DNA of 64,000 bases, taken from Akkermansiaceae bacterium UBA2381 (GTDB lineage Bacteria > Verrucomicrobiota > Verrucomicrobiia > Verrucomicrobiales > DEV007). Position 1 is the stretch's first letter. Every line of letters starts with the position of its first letter. The translations under genes were made by a program, and so were the position numbers. The notes under the pieces were generated by a model that did no database searches, was not told where the DNA came from, and saw only the letters and a list, made by a program, of their open reading frames with translations. The DNA lies in assembly GCA_002344215.1 (NCBI GenBank), contig DDSV01000002.1, positions 1 through 64,000 of the forward strand, in the 5' to 3' direction. Below, piece after piece: positions 34,212 to 43,413 of this stretch.

Positions 34212-34994
34212 ATGGAAAATCTGACCGACATTCAGAACCAGACCGACTCCCGCAACCTCGCGATCGACCGGGTCGGGGTGAAGAATCTCCGCTATCCGCT
34301 CCGGATTCGCGACAAGGCGAATTCCGAACAGGGCACCGTCGCAACGATCTCCATGGCGGTCGATCTGCCGAAGGAATACAAGGGCACCCACATGAGCCGC
34401 TTTGTCGAGGTGCTCAATTCGCACGGTCCCTCGCTCGATGTCCACACCATTTCAGGCATCCCAGCCGAACTGCTCAAACGACTCAATGCCCAGCGGGCTC
34501 ACGTTGAGTTCCGCTTCCCCTTCTTCCTCAAGAAACCCGCTCCCGTGACCGGTAAGGAAGGGATGCTGGACTACGAAGTCATCTTCGACGTCGATGCCTC
34601 CCGTGAAGAGCAGGAGTTCATTGTCACCGTGCTCGTGCCGGTCACGACTCTGTGCCCCTGTTCCAAGGCGATCAGCGCCCGGGGAGCCCACAACCAGCGC
34701 GGCATCGTGACCTATGCGGTCAAGTTCTCCGGCGAACCGATCTGGATCGAGGATCTCATCCGCCTCGTCGAAAAATGTGCGAGTTGCGAGCTCTACAGCG
34801 TGCTCAAGCGGCCCGATGAAAAACACGTTACCGAGCGGGCCTACGACAATCCTGTCTTTGTCGAGGATCTTGTGCGGAATGTTGCGGCGGCTTCCGACGC
34901 GCAGGAGAAGATCAGCTGGTATCGGGTCGAGGCGGAGAACTTCGAGTCCATTCACAATCACAACGCCTACGCGGTGATTGAAAAAAAGGGGTGA
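34212..34994 (+). CDS. folE2: GTP cyclohydrolase FolE2 (type IB)
   Basis: 260 residues. The N-terminus DIQNQTDSRNLAIDRVGVKNLRYPL, the metal and catalytic Cys in TTLCPCSKAIS, and RGAHNQRG and KRPDEKHVTERAYDNPVFVEDLVR are typical of FolE2. It opens GTP to dihydroneopterin triphosphate for folate or queuosine pathways, and can use metals other than zinc. In many bacteria FolE2 is induced under zinc limitation. The start is set by the conserved N-terminus and lies directly behind a terminator hairpin. Confidence 0.95.
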   Translation: MENLTDIQNQTDSRNLAIDRVGVKNLRYPLRIRDKANSEQGTVATISMAVDLPKEYKGTHMSRFVEVLNSHGPSLDVHTISGIPAELLKRLNAQRAHVEFRFPFFLKKPAPVTGKEGMLDYEVIFDVDASREEQEFIVTVLVPVTTLCPCSKAISARGAHNQRGIVTYAVKFSGEPIWIEDLIRLVEKCASCELYSVLKRPDEKHVTERAYDNPVFVEDLVRNVAAASDAQEKISWYRVEAENFESIHNHNAYAVIEKKG

Positions 34995-35042
34995 GCCGAT
35001 CCATTTTCTTGCCGCGATTGCAATCTCGTCGATAGGTGGCGG

Positions 35043-36254
35043 ATGCGAATCCGACTTACCTTTCTCCTCCTTTGTTTCGTCGGTTCCACCGAGGCCGCCG
35101 ATACCTCTTTTTATCCCTACTGTTTCACGGAGCGGGATCTCTTCCCTAGCGCCCTCATCTCAACCACCACGGTTGATTGGAACGGTGAGGTGCAAACCGC
35201 AGAAGACTGGAAAACGGAGGACGATCCGGAGCTCGAGGACGGCGAAATCGCAGTCTACGGGGACGAAAACGGCTGGGTCGGAGTGAGCCTTTACGATGTG
35301 GCCGCCGACTCCGAGGTGCGGGTCGAAATGACCATCGACGGGTTCCTCAATCCCTCGGTCTGGGTGGGTACGATCTACTGGGATGCGGACGAGGTGACGA
35401 TTTATCCGAAGGCCGCGTGGAACTTCGATGCTCTCCATAAAAACCGCGAACAGCGTCCTGTCTCCGCCACCTTCAAGGTCACGGTCGATGGGGAGGAACT
35501 CCCGGTGCAGACGGAAACGTTCACGATCCGGTCGGTCAACGACTGTCCCTTTTATGTGATCCTCGACGAGGAACGCACCGAGTTCGAAAGCTACTCGGAA
35601 CTTTTCGCGGCCTATGTGAACGAGAATCATCCCTGGGTCGATGGCATTCTCAAAGAGGCCCTTCAGACCAAGGTGATCTCCGGATTCACCGGCTATCAAT
35701 CAGGGGATCCGGACGAAGTCCTCGCCCAGGTCTTCGCGATCTGGAATGTGCTGCAGAAGCGCGGCATCAAATACAGCGACATTTCCACGACCACTCCGAG
35801 CAAGTGGGTCTACAGTCAGACGGTCCGTTTTCTCGACGACTCAATCGATGCGACGCAGGCGAACTGTGTGGACGGCACGGTCCTGATGGCCTCGATTCTG
35901 CGAAAGATAGGGCTCAACGTCTATCTTGTGATGGTGCCCGGACACTGCCTCCTCGCGTTTGATCTCGGGGAGGGTGATGAGGATGTCATCCTCGGACTCG
36001 AAACCACCATGCTCGGAGAGACCGATCTCGGCGAAGCCGGTGATGAGATCGAAGTGCCGGAGTCACTCGTCGGAACGCCGCACGAGAAATCGTTCAAGGT
36101 CCTCTCCGCCGCGATCGGTGTCGGCACCCAGACCCTCGATGAAAACGCGGAAGCATTCGAGGACGAGGAGCAGCCGGACTACGAACTGATCCCGGTCGCC
36201 GACGCCCGTGAGATGGGAATCATGCCGATCGCGTCCGGACGGGAAAAGAGATGA
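35043..36254 (+). CDS. Secreted transglutaminase-like cysteine protein
   Basis: 403 residues with a signal peptide (MRIRLTFLLLCFVGSTEA). The first half (about 20-165) is beta-rich without a recognised family. The second half contains a transglutaminase/papain-like core: TQANCVDGTVLMASILRKIGL with Cys275, then VMVPGHCLLAF with His301 and a following acidic stretch. This spacing matches periplasmic transglutaminase-like domains. The fold suggests peptidase or amide-forming activity in the periplasm; substrate unknown. Confidence 0.65.
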   Translation: MRIRLTFLLLCFVGSTEAADTSFYPYCFTERDLFPSALISTTTVDWNGEVQTAEDWKTEDDPELEDGEIAVYGDENGWVGVSLYDVAADSEVRVEMTIDGFLNPSVWVGTIYWDADEVTIYPKAAWNFDALHKNREQRPVSATFKVTVDGEELPVQTETFTIRSVNDCPFYVILDEERTEFESYSELFAAYVNENHPWVDGILKEALQTKVISGFTGYQSGDPDEVLAQVFAIWNVLQKRGIKYSDISTTTPSKWVYSQTVRFLDDSIDATQANCVDGTVLMASILRKIGLNVYLVMVPGHCLLAFDLGEGDEDVILGLETTMLGETDLGEAGDEIEVPESLVGTPHEKSFKVLSAAIGVGTQTLDENAEAFEDEEQPDYELIPVADAREMGIMPIASGREKR

Positions 36255-36337
36255 GACGGTTTGCCCGGTATCGGCCCGTCATTGCGCCTCCTGAGAGGAC
36301 TCGCCTTTTTTGGGTCGCTCCGCTTTGATGGAACTCC

Positions 36338-39226
36338 GTGAAAGCCTTCTTTTTCCTTTGCTCGCTATTTTCTGTCTTTGGCGCCACCTGCATTGCACAG
36401 AGCAGTCCTCCGCCACCTGATTGGATATGGAAGGCCGGGGATAATCGCGAGGGGTCGGAAACGATGAGCGCCTCCCGATCGTTCCCGCTTTCGGGAAAAG
36501 CCAGTCGTGCCACCCTGCGGGCGACGGCGGACTTCGCGGGATTGCAGGTATCGCTGAACGGCAGCAAGGTGCTCGATCTGGATCCCTACGACCCGCCCGG
36601 ACAGGTCGAGGTGACCCGCTGGCTGACCGGCGGAGAGAATGTCATCTCGGTGATGGCAACAGGCGTCGAGGGACCTTCCGCCTTCGCCCTGACGCTGGAG
36701 ATCGCGGCGGAGGCGGGCGAACCGCAGCTTATCAGGAGTGATGCCTCGTGGGCGGAGGTTGGAGGAGGGAACGTCCAATCCTGCGGTCCGGTCGATGCTC
36801 ACCGATGGGCCCTCAACCGCCTTCCTGACGTCAGTCCCTTTGCCGAATATAATCAGTGGAAAGAGGCGCTCGAAAAGCCTGATTCCGCGAATCTGTCCCC
36901 CCTGCCTCCCGGATTCGAGATCCAGAAAATCAGGGATGCCGGGGAAGGGGAGGACTCCTGGGTGAGCCTTGTCTTTGATAAACAGGGACGAGTCCTCATT
37001 GGAAAAGAGCAGAAGGGAATCCTCCGTCTGACCTTGTCACCGGACGGGAACGAAGTGGTGGCAGCCGAAACGGTCGAGGACACCCTGGGGGAATGCCGGG
37101 GGTTGGCCTGGGTTGGTGATACTTTATACGCCCACGCAAACAACTCAAAGGCGCTCTACTCCCTGCGCGACACCGACGCGGATGATCGCTTCGACGAAGT
37201 CGCTGTGGTGCAGACGACCGAAGGAGGGGCGGGGCACGGGCGCAATGCGCTGGCGGTGCATGAGGGTTCTCTGTATGCCATCGTCGGGGACAACATCGCC
37301 GTTCCGGAAGGTTCGCCGCGCCGGGCCCGTCCCGAAGGGGGAGCCCCTGCGGAACTCGGCCATTCCATTCGTATCGGATTTGACGAGGCGGGGAAAGTCA
37401 CCTGGGAGGCGATGAACCGCGGACTGCGCAATCCCTATGGCATCGCCTTCAATGCGGAGGGAGAGGCATTCACCTACGATGCCGACAACGAGGGAGATGT
37501 GGGTCTGCCTTTTTACCACCCGACACGTATCTGTCATCTCGTCTCCGGGGCGAACTACGGTTGGCACCAGGAGCGAGGCAATACACGCAGTTTTCCGATT
37601 TATGCTCCTGACAGCGTTCCGAGCCCGTTTGAAGTGGGCCGTGGCTCCCCGACGGCGGTGAAATTCGGCACCCGAAGCGCCTTTCCCTCTCCCTGGAAAG
37701 AGGCGCTCTTTGCCCTCGACTGGGCTTACGGGCGTATTGTCGCGGTCCATCTGAACCCGAACGGGGCGGGTTATCTCGGGAGCGGCGGGATCTTCCTCGA
37801 GGGCCGTCCCCTCAACGTGACCGATCTCGATTTTGACTCAAAAGGGGCGATGTGGTTCGTGACGGGCGGACGTAAGACAAAATCAGCCCTCTTCCGTGTG
37901 AGGTATACCGGGGAGGTCCCCGCCCCGGTCGCTCCGGGCAAGCAGGCCGCTGACCGGATCGCCTTTTCCGCGAAAGCACGAGAGTTGCGGAAGTCGCTTG
38001 AGCGATTCCACGGCAGGAATGATTCTGCCGCCATCGAAGCTGCCTGGCCGCATCTCGCCAGTCCCGATCCCTGGATTCGAAACGCTGCCCGGGTGGCCCT
38101 TGAGTGGCAGCCCGTCGCGGCCTGGCGGGAGCGGGCCCTGGCCGCCGGAGCGGATTCCGGAGGGCTGACCGCGAAGCTTGCCCTGGCCCGGGCCGGAGGA
38201 GACGAGGATCGTGTCGCCCTTTCCCGACAGGCTGCCTCGCTCGTCTACGATCCGGCGACGGGTCGCCACGGCAAGCTTACCCTGATGCGGATCCACGAAC
38301 TTGCCGGAATGCCGGAGTCGCCTGCCGATCATGCCCTCGTGGAGTCGCAACTTGCCTCTCTCGTTCCCGATCTGGCGGAGCCGGTCCACCGTGAGCGGGC
38401 CCGGCTCCTTGCTGCTCTGGGAGCTTCCGATGCGATCACTTACGCGCTCGAACGTTTTGCGGCGAGTGAAAACCAACTCGACCGGCTCCATTACCTCGAG
38501 GTCCTCGCCGGCGCCAAGGCGGGTTGGACAGAGGAAACGAGCGAACTTTTCTTCACGACACTTGCCCATGCAAAACACTTCTCCTACGGCGATCGTTTCA
38601 TGGCTGCGTTCTTCCAATCGCTTGAGGAGATGGCCCTCGGGAGGATCTCAGGGGTGCCGGAGCGGGAACGTCTCACCACCCTTCTTGCGGCGCCTCCGGA
38701 GGACAAAGACGGCGAACCAAAGCCGCGCCCGTTCGTGAAGCACTGGACCATCGGGGATTTTCCTGACCTTGACTCCGCCTCTGGCGGGGGATCACCTCCG
38801 GATGCCGCCCGCGGTCGGGAGCTCTATGTCGCGGCGCTTTGTGCAAAATGCCATGTTTGCGGGACGACGGGACGTCCCGTCGGGCCGGACCTGACCACCA
38901 TGGCCAGCCGATTCTCCCGCCGGGACCTGCTTGAGTCCATTCTCGATCCCTCCGCGGTGGTGGCCGAGGTCCATCGAAATGTCGTCGTGACCAAAACTGA
39001 CGGATCGACTTTGCAGGGCCGAATCGTCCAGAACGACTTCCGTCAGTCGACTCTCACCCTCGCCACGAATCCGTTTGCTCCGGCGGAACTGCACACCCTC
39101 GCCAAGACTGAGATTAGATCATGGGAGGAATCGCCGGTTTCCCCGATGCCCCCCGCGCTCCTTGATACTCTCACCAAAGAGGAGATCGGGAATCTGATCG
39201 CGTTTCTGACGAGCGGGGGTAGATAG
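36338..39226 (+). CDS. PVC-type heme-binding CxxCH protein (membrane-bound dehydrogenase domain)
   Basis: 962 residues, GTG start with a signal peptide (KAFFFLCSLFSVFGATCIA). Domains in order: a jelly-roll at about 30-130 (ATADFAGLQVSLNGSKVLDLDPYD); a beta-propeller sugar-dehydrogenase-like domain at about 175-540 (GRNALAVHEGSLYAIVGDN, GLRNPYGIAFNAEGE, YGWHQERGN); a HEAT-like helical region to about 800; and a cytochrome c domain with Cys835-Ala-Lys-Cys838-His839 and VGPDLTTMASRFSRRDLLESILDPS. Such proteins are expanded in Planctomycetes and Verrucomicrobia and are thought to oxidise sugars in the periplasm; the substrate is unknown. Confidence 0.9.
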   Translation: MKAFFFLCSLFSVFGATCIAQSSPPPPDWIWKAGDNREGSETMSASRSFPLSGKASRATLRATADFAGLQVSLNGSKVLDLDPYDPPGQVEVTRWLTGGENVISVMATGVEGPSAFALTLEIAAEAGEPQLIRSDASWAEVGGGNVQSCGPVDAHRWALNRLPDVSPFAEYNQWKEALEKPDSANLSPLPPGFEIQKIRDAGEGEDSWVSLVFDKQGRVLIGKEQKGILRLTLSPDGNEVVAAETVEDTLGECRGLAWVGDTLYAHANNSKALYSLRDTDADDRFDEVAVVQTTEGGAGHGRNALAVHEGSLYAIVGDNIAVPEGSPRRARPEGGAPAELGHSIRIGFDEAGKVTWEAMNRGLRNPYGIAFNAEGEAFTYDADNEGDVGLPFYHPTRICHLVSGANYGWHQERGNTRSFPIYAPDSVPSPFEVGRGSPTAVKFGTRSAFPSPWKEALFALDWAYGRIVAVHLNPNGAGYLGSGGIFLEGRPLNVTDLDFDSKGAMWFVTGGRKTKSALFRVRYTGEVPAPVAPGKQAADRIAFSAKARELRKSLERFHGRNDSAAIEAAWPHLASPDPWIRNAARVALEWQPVAAWRERALAAGADSGGLTAKLALARAGGDEDRVALSRQAASLVYDPATGRHGKLTLMRIHELAGMPESPADHALVESQLASLVPDLAEPVHRERARLLAALGASDAITYALERFAASENQLDRLHYLEVLAGAKAGWTEETSELFFTTLAHAKHFSYGDRFMAAFFQSLEEMALGRISGVPERERLTTLLAAPPEDKDGEPKPRPFVKHWTIGDFPDLDSASGGGSPPDAARGRELYVAALCAKCHVCGTTGRPVGPDLTTMASRFSRRDLLESILDPSAVVAEVHRNVVVTKTDGSTLQGRIVQNDFRQSTLTLATNPFAPAELHTLAKTEIRSWEESPVSPMPPALLDTLTKEEIGNLIAFLTSGGR

Positions 39227-39412
39227 TTGTCAAAAGCTCCGGATTTCAAGCCAGATTCCCAGCCGCACGGACTCACCCCGATTGAAGAAACCAGCCGTGA
39301 ATTAGGGTGGCTATGGTTATTAGCAAATGATTCTAATGGTTTGAGTCTTTTCAATTTCCCGTTACGGCGGAAAGCGCTATTGTCGACAAGTTAACTGAAT
39401 CCTGATCCTTTA

Positions 39413-40447
39413 ATGGAGATAACCGCCAAAGAGCTAGCCGACTTACTGGGTGCCCGAATTGAGGGTGATCCGGAAGTAAAGGTTTCGAGACTTTCGAGGA
39501 TTGAAGAGGCTGATCCCAGTTCCCTGAGTTTTCTGGGGAGTTCAAAGTATTACCATTACGCTCACTCCGCGAAAGCAGGGATTCTTCTGTGTGATGAGGT
39601 TCTGCCCTGCAATTCGTCGAATTTTGGGGCGATCCTCCGGGTCAAGGAACCTTACGAGGCTTTCCACAAGCTGGTGGAATTCTGCAGTTCCATGGAGAAC
39701 CGGCAGAAGCAGCCTGCCATTGAGGCAAACACCCATATTGGCAGTAATACCACTCATGGAGAGAATTTTTATCTAGGTTCTTTCAGTTATCTTGGTGATG
39801 ACGTCAGGATCGGGAACAACGTTACGATTTATCCGGGCGTCCATATCGGAGACGGTGTTCAAATCGGCGACGGGACAACGATCCATGCAAATGTCTCCGT
39901 CTATCGTGGATGTATTATCGGAAACAATTGCATCCTGCATTCCGGATGTGTGATCGGTTCCGACGGTTTTGGTTTTACACTTCTCGCAGACGGAACGTAT
40001 CGGAAAACGCCCCAGACCGGGAATGTCGTCCTTGGGAACAGCGTGGAGATAGGGGCGAATACCTGCATTGATCGGGCGGTGGTCGGATCCACGCATCTCC
40101 GAAGCGGGGTAAAGCTCGATAACCTTGTTCAGGTCGCCCACAACGTGGACATCGGGGAAAATACCGTAATTGCCGCCCAGACAGGAATTTCCGGATCAAC
40201 CCGACTGGGAAAAAACATCATGATCGGGGGGCAGGCGGGAATTACCCAGCATTTGAGCATCGCTGACGGAGTGAAAATCCAGGCTCAGGCCGCCGTAATA
40301 CGGGATATATCGAAGGAGGGATCCGCGGTCGCTGGAACTCCCTCCACCGATGCCCGGGAGCATTATCGGATCCTGGCTGCCCTGAAGAATCTTCCGAAAC
40401 TGATTCAGCGGGTGCGAAGACTGGAAACAAAGCTGGAAGAAAAGTAA
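39413..40447 (+). CDS. lpxD: UDP-3-O-(3-hydroxyacyl)glucosamine N-acyltransferase
   Basis: 344 residues. The N-terminal uridine-binding domain (ITAKELADLLGARIEGDPEVKVSRLSRIEEAD) is followed by a left-handed hexapeptide helix (IGNNVTIYPGVHIGDGVQIGDGTTIHANV) with the catalytic His in LVQVAHNVDIG. A C-terminal helix ends the protein. LpxD adds the second hydroxyacyl chain of lipid A. It opens the rightward lipid A/core cluster. Confidence 0.96.
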   Translation: MEITAKELADLLGARIEGDPEVKVSRLSRIEEADPSSLSFLGSSKYYHYAHSAKAGILLCDEVLPCNSSNFGAILRVKEPYEAFHKLVEFCSSMENRQKQPAIEANTHIGSNTTHGENFYLGSFSYLGDDVRIGNNVTIYPGVHIGDGVQIGDGTTIHANVSVYRGCIIGNNCILHSGCVIGSDGFGFTLLADGTYRKTPQTGNVVLGNSVEIGANTCIDRAVVGSTHLRSGVKLDNLVQVAHNVDIGENTVIAAQTGISGSTRLGKNIMIGGQAGITQHLSIADGVKIQAQAAVIRDISKEGSAVAGTPSTDAREHYRILAALKNLPKLIQRVRRLETKLEEK

Positions 40448-40501
40448 TTTCCTCTGCGAATCCGGATTTTCGGAGTTATCACTTTCTCCGGTAAACGATT
40501 A

Positions 40502-40675
40502 ATGAAACTAATTCGGGGGAAATGGGCTCTTGTCACCGGGGCTGCATCAGGAATAGGACGGCGAATCAGTTCAGAGGAAGGTTCAGGCAGTTGCAAGGAG
40601 CCGCTCCAGCGCAGTCAGGCGGGGCCAATCAGGCCGATTCCGAATCGTGACGCCGGGTGTTATCACCCTCAATGA
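40502..40675 (+). pseudogene. Remnant of a short-chain dehydrogenase/reductase
   Basis: The frame begins with a clear SDR N-terminus, WALVTGAASGIGR, containing the TGxxxGxG nucleotide-binding motif. After about 21 residues similarity stops abruptly and the frame runs as unrelated sequence to TGA at 40673-40675, giving only 57 codons. SDRs are about 250 residues with a YxxxK site, which is absent. A second frame ends at TGA 40648-40650 and might hold the former C-terminus. This looks like an internal deletion of some 600-700 bases; an assembly error is possible. Confidence 0.65.
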
Positions 40676-41643
40676 GAATTGCAAACAGTTGCCGGGGTAA
40701 AAAATTGAAAACGGCCCTCATCCTGGGAAGAAGAAACGGTGCAGGCCTTGATAGGGACTCGGAACTCTTGTCCGAAGTGCTCAACGAATGCGGAGTATTG
40801 GTAAAGGTCCCCCGCCTGAAAAATATCTTCGACGGATTGTCTCGGGAACATGTGGCGGAGGCGGCCTTTCACCTGGAGCGGGTGGCTCCAGGATGGTGGT
40901 TGCGCAAGGCTGACCGGCATATACTCATTCCGAATCAGGAACGTTTTCCAAAGCGTCTCATCGCCCGCCTCGAAAGGATGGACGAAATCTGGTGTAAGTC
41001 CCGGCACGCCGAGGCGGTCTTCAGCCAGCTGCACCGGAAAGTGATTTACGTCGGGTTTACTTCGAAGGACCGGATCCTTTCCGGGGCGGAACCCGACTAT
41101 GGGACCTTCTTTCATTTGGCCGGAAAGAGCACGATGAAGAACACGAGTCTGCTCCTTGAATTATGGCGCTGCCATCCCGAGTGGCCCCGGCTCACGGTGG
41201 TGCAGCATCCCTCCAATGCACCGAAGCAGGTTCCAGGAAATGTCAATCTCATCGGCCGGTATCTGAATGATGATGAATTGAGGAGATTGCAGAATTGCCA
41301 CGGTATTCATTTGTGTCCCTCATTATCGGAAGGGTGGGGACACTACATCGCTGAGGCGCTTTCCTGTCGTGCCCTTGTCGTCACGACCGACGCGCCACCC
41401 ATGAACGAACTGGTTTCTGCAGATCGCGGGGTGCTCGTGCCTTATTCAAGCTCGGAGCCCAGACATCTTGGTACTGTTTATCGTGCCCGGCCCGGGGACC
41501 TTGAGGCGGTAATTGAGGATTTGTTAGTGATGCCCGGAGAGGTAAAGCGGCATCTTGGTGAGGCTGCGAGGGCGTGGTTCGAGGAAAACAGCCGAAACTT
41601 CAAAGCCCGGGTCATCGGAGCGATAGCCCCGGATGGCGGGTAA
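40672..41643 (+). CDS. GT4-type glycosyltransferase of the LOS core cluster
   Basis: About 323 residues. The C-terminal donor-binding half has CPSLSEGWGHYIAEALSCRALVVTTDAPPMNEL, the E-x7-E region of GT4 retaining glycosyltransferases, and VNLIGRYLNDDELRRLQNCHGI before it. The N-terminal acceptor half is shorter than usual. A TTG at 40705 with GGGG eight bases before it gives MKTALILGRRNGAGL and may be the real start. The start overlaps the SDR remnant's stop. The C-terminus ends without the usual helical tail, so slight truncation is possible. Sugar and acceptor are unknown; a role in the core oligosaccharide is inferred from the neighbours. Confidence 0.75.
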   Translation: MRIANSCRGKKLKTALILGRRNGAGLDRDSELLSEVLNECGVLVKVPRLKNIFDGLSREHVAEAAFHLERVAPGWWLRKADRHILIPNQERFPKRLIARLERMDEIWCKSRHAEAVFSQLHRKVIYVGFTSKDRILSGAEPDYGTFFHLAGKSTMKNTSLLLELWRCHPEWPRLTVVQHPSNAPKQVPGNVNLIGRYLNDDELRRLQNCHGIHLCPSLSEGWGHYIAEALSCRALVVTTDAPPMNELVSADRGVLVPYSSSEPRHLGTVYRARPGDLEAVIEDLLVMPGEVKRHLGEAARAWFEENSRNFKARVIGAIAPDGG

Positions 41644-41820
41644 TCACCCTGGAAACAGAACCAAATTGGCAAAGAATACCGCTCGACTTCCCCGTCCTCC
41701 GAAAACTAGTGTCTCGCTTTCCCCTGTCGTTGCCCCCTTCTTCCTGGCAGGAAGAACAGGTCGGGCGCTGCGCCCCTCTTTGAAAACGCCCCGCTGTCCC
41801 TACTTTCCGTGTTTTGCAGA

Positions 41821-42873
41821 ATGCCGATGAAAATCAGTCTGAAAGATGTCGATATTGTCGCGCCCAACATTCACGGGCGGCATACGGGCGTGACCTCGAC
41901 CATTATTGCACTGTTGCCCCATCAGATGAAGGAGTGCCGGATCGCCAGTTGTGGTCCCGGACTGCCTGACAGCATTCCGAGGTTCTCTTATCTTGCCGGT
42001 ATTCTCGGGGGGTGGGGCAGGAAACGGGTCCTCCATGCGAGGCGCAACAATGAGATGCTCATTGCGTTGTTCCTGAAATATTTCCTGCGCCAGCCTCTGA
42101 AGATCGTTTTTACCAGCGCGGCTCAAAGAGAGCTTGCCGCCTTCACTCACTTTATGCTCCGGTGGGTTGACGTCGTGATCGCTACTTCCGAAATCGCAGC
42201 CTCCTATGTGCGGCGGCCGTCCATTCTCATCCCCCACGGCGTTGATCTGAATCGCTTTTGTCCCCCGGATCGCAAGGAGGATGCCTGGAAAAAAACGGGC
42301 CTCCCCGGGAAATACGGTGTGGGAGTGTTCGGAAGAGTGAGGGAGCAAAAAGGAACCGACCTATTTGTTCAGGCGATGATAGATCTTCTCCCGCGTTTCC
42401 CGGACTGGACGGCAGTGGTCACTGGACTCGAAGCGGCCGATGAAAGGGATTTTGTTGCCGGGCTCAAACAAAGGATTCTTGATGCCGGACTCGAGGACAG
42501 GATCTTCATGCTGGGGGTGCGTCCGTTTGAGGAAGTCCCCGGATGGTTTCAGGCGGTGACGCTCTATGTGGCTCCGATGAGGTCGGAGGGGTTCGGGTTG
42601 ACGACTCTGGAGGCGATGGCCAGCGGAGCAGCCGTGGTGGCCACACGCGCCGGTGCCTCGCCGCAAATCGTCAGCGACAGCACGACCGGCACTTTGGTAC
42701 CGGTAGAGGACCAGGAAGCACTCACCGCGGCAATTGAACCTTTTCTTGCCGATCCGGAATTCGCACTGGAGACAGGAAGGCGGGGGCGAGCGCGGGCGGA
42801 GCAATATCACTCCATCGGGCACGAGGCGCGGGAGCTCGTCAAGGTGTATCAGTCCCTCCTGGCTGAAACGTAA
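41821..42873 (+). CDS. LpsB-like core glycosyltransferase (GT4, probable mannosyltransferase)
   Basis: 350 residues. The N-terminus VDIVAPNIHGRHTGVTSTIIALLPHQ and VLHARRNNEMLIALFLKYFLRQPLKIVFTSAAQR follow the pattern of the rhizobial core mannosyltransferase LpsB. The donor site has GVFGRVREQKGTDLFVQAM and APMRSEGFGLTTLEAMASGAAVVATRAG. It would add a hexose from a nucleotide sugar to the inner core on the cytoplasmic face. ATGs at 41809, 41821 and 41827 are in frame. The 177-base gap before it holds no recognisable gene but may include decayed sequence. Confidence 0.82.
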   Translation: MPMKISLKDVDIVAPNIHGRHTGVTSTIIALLPHQMKECRIASCGPGLPDSIPRFSYLAGILGGWGRKRVLHARRNNEMLIALFLKYFLRQPLKIVFTSAAQRELAAFTHFMLRWVDVVIATSEIAASYVRRPSILIPHGVDLNRFCPPDRKEDAWKKTGLPGKYGVGVFGRVREQKGTDLFVQAMIDLLPRFPDWTAVVTGLEAADERDFVAGLKQRILDAGLEDRIFMLGVRPFEEVPGWFQAVTLYVAPMRSEGFGLTTLEAMASGAAVVATRAGASPQIVSDSTTGTLVPVEDQEALTAAIEPFLADPEFALETGRRGRARAEQYHSIGHEARELVKVYQSLLAET

Positions 42874-42908
42874 ACGCATCTCCGAATCCAAACCGACCGA
42901 GTCATCTG

Positions 42909-43316
42909 ATGAATCACTTTCGGCGCATCCTAAAGTTCGGTTTTCCGCATTTCATTCGATACTGGAAACGCCTGGCTCTGGGAGTTGTCTTCGGGATGCT
43001 TTATGCCGCGAGTAATGCAGGATATATCGGGGGCACCAATCTGGTCGCCTCAAGAATGGATCCCGATGCGTATTCCTCAGTCCAGAAAGTTGTGGATTCC
43101 CAGTCGGACGCTGAGGTTCAGGTTGCCATTGATAGTCTGGCGGATAAACGAACGGTCATCAGTATCGCGCATCGTCTTTCGACGCTTTCCTGTATGGATC
43201 GGATCATAGTCTTCTCCGGGGGAAGAATTGTCGAGGCGGGCGGATTTCAGGAACTCTTGAAGCTCGGCGGAATTTTTGCGAAAATGGCGGCACGTCAGGG
43301 AATACGCCCGGAATGA
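42909..43316 (+). pseudogene. MsbA-type ABC transporter with a large internal in-frame deletion
   Basis: 135 residues that join the two ends of a transporter of about 580-600 residues. Residues 1-55 (FRRILKFGFPHFIRYWKRLALGVVFGMLYAASNAG) are the first cytoplasmic and membrane segment of an MsbA/LOS-flippase-type exporter. Residues about 64-135 start exactly in the D-loop (DSQSDAEVQVAIDSL), then continue through the H-loop (RTVISIAHRLSTLSCMDRIIVF) to the normal C-terminus. Walker A, signature, Walker B and five membrane helices are missing, about 1.3-1.4 kb. The frame is kept. It cannot transport; it is a remnant or an assembly artefact. Confidence 0.8.
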
Positions 43317-43413
43317 GAAACACTCCGGCTGGCATTATGGCAGAGGACTGCCACTTAGATCGTCACGGAAAACAGGGCGGCTGGAACTGGCGTTTTAGGA
43401 GAGATAACAGAAA

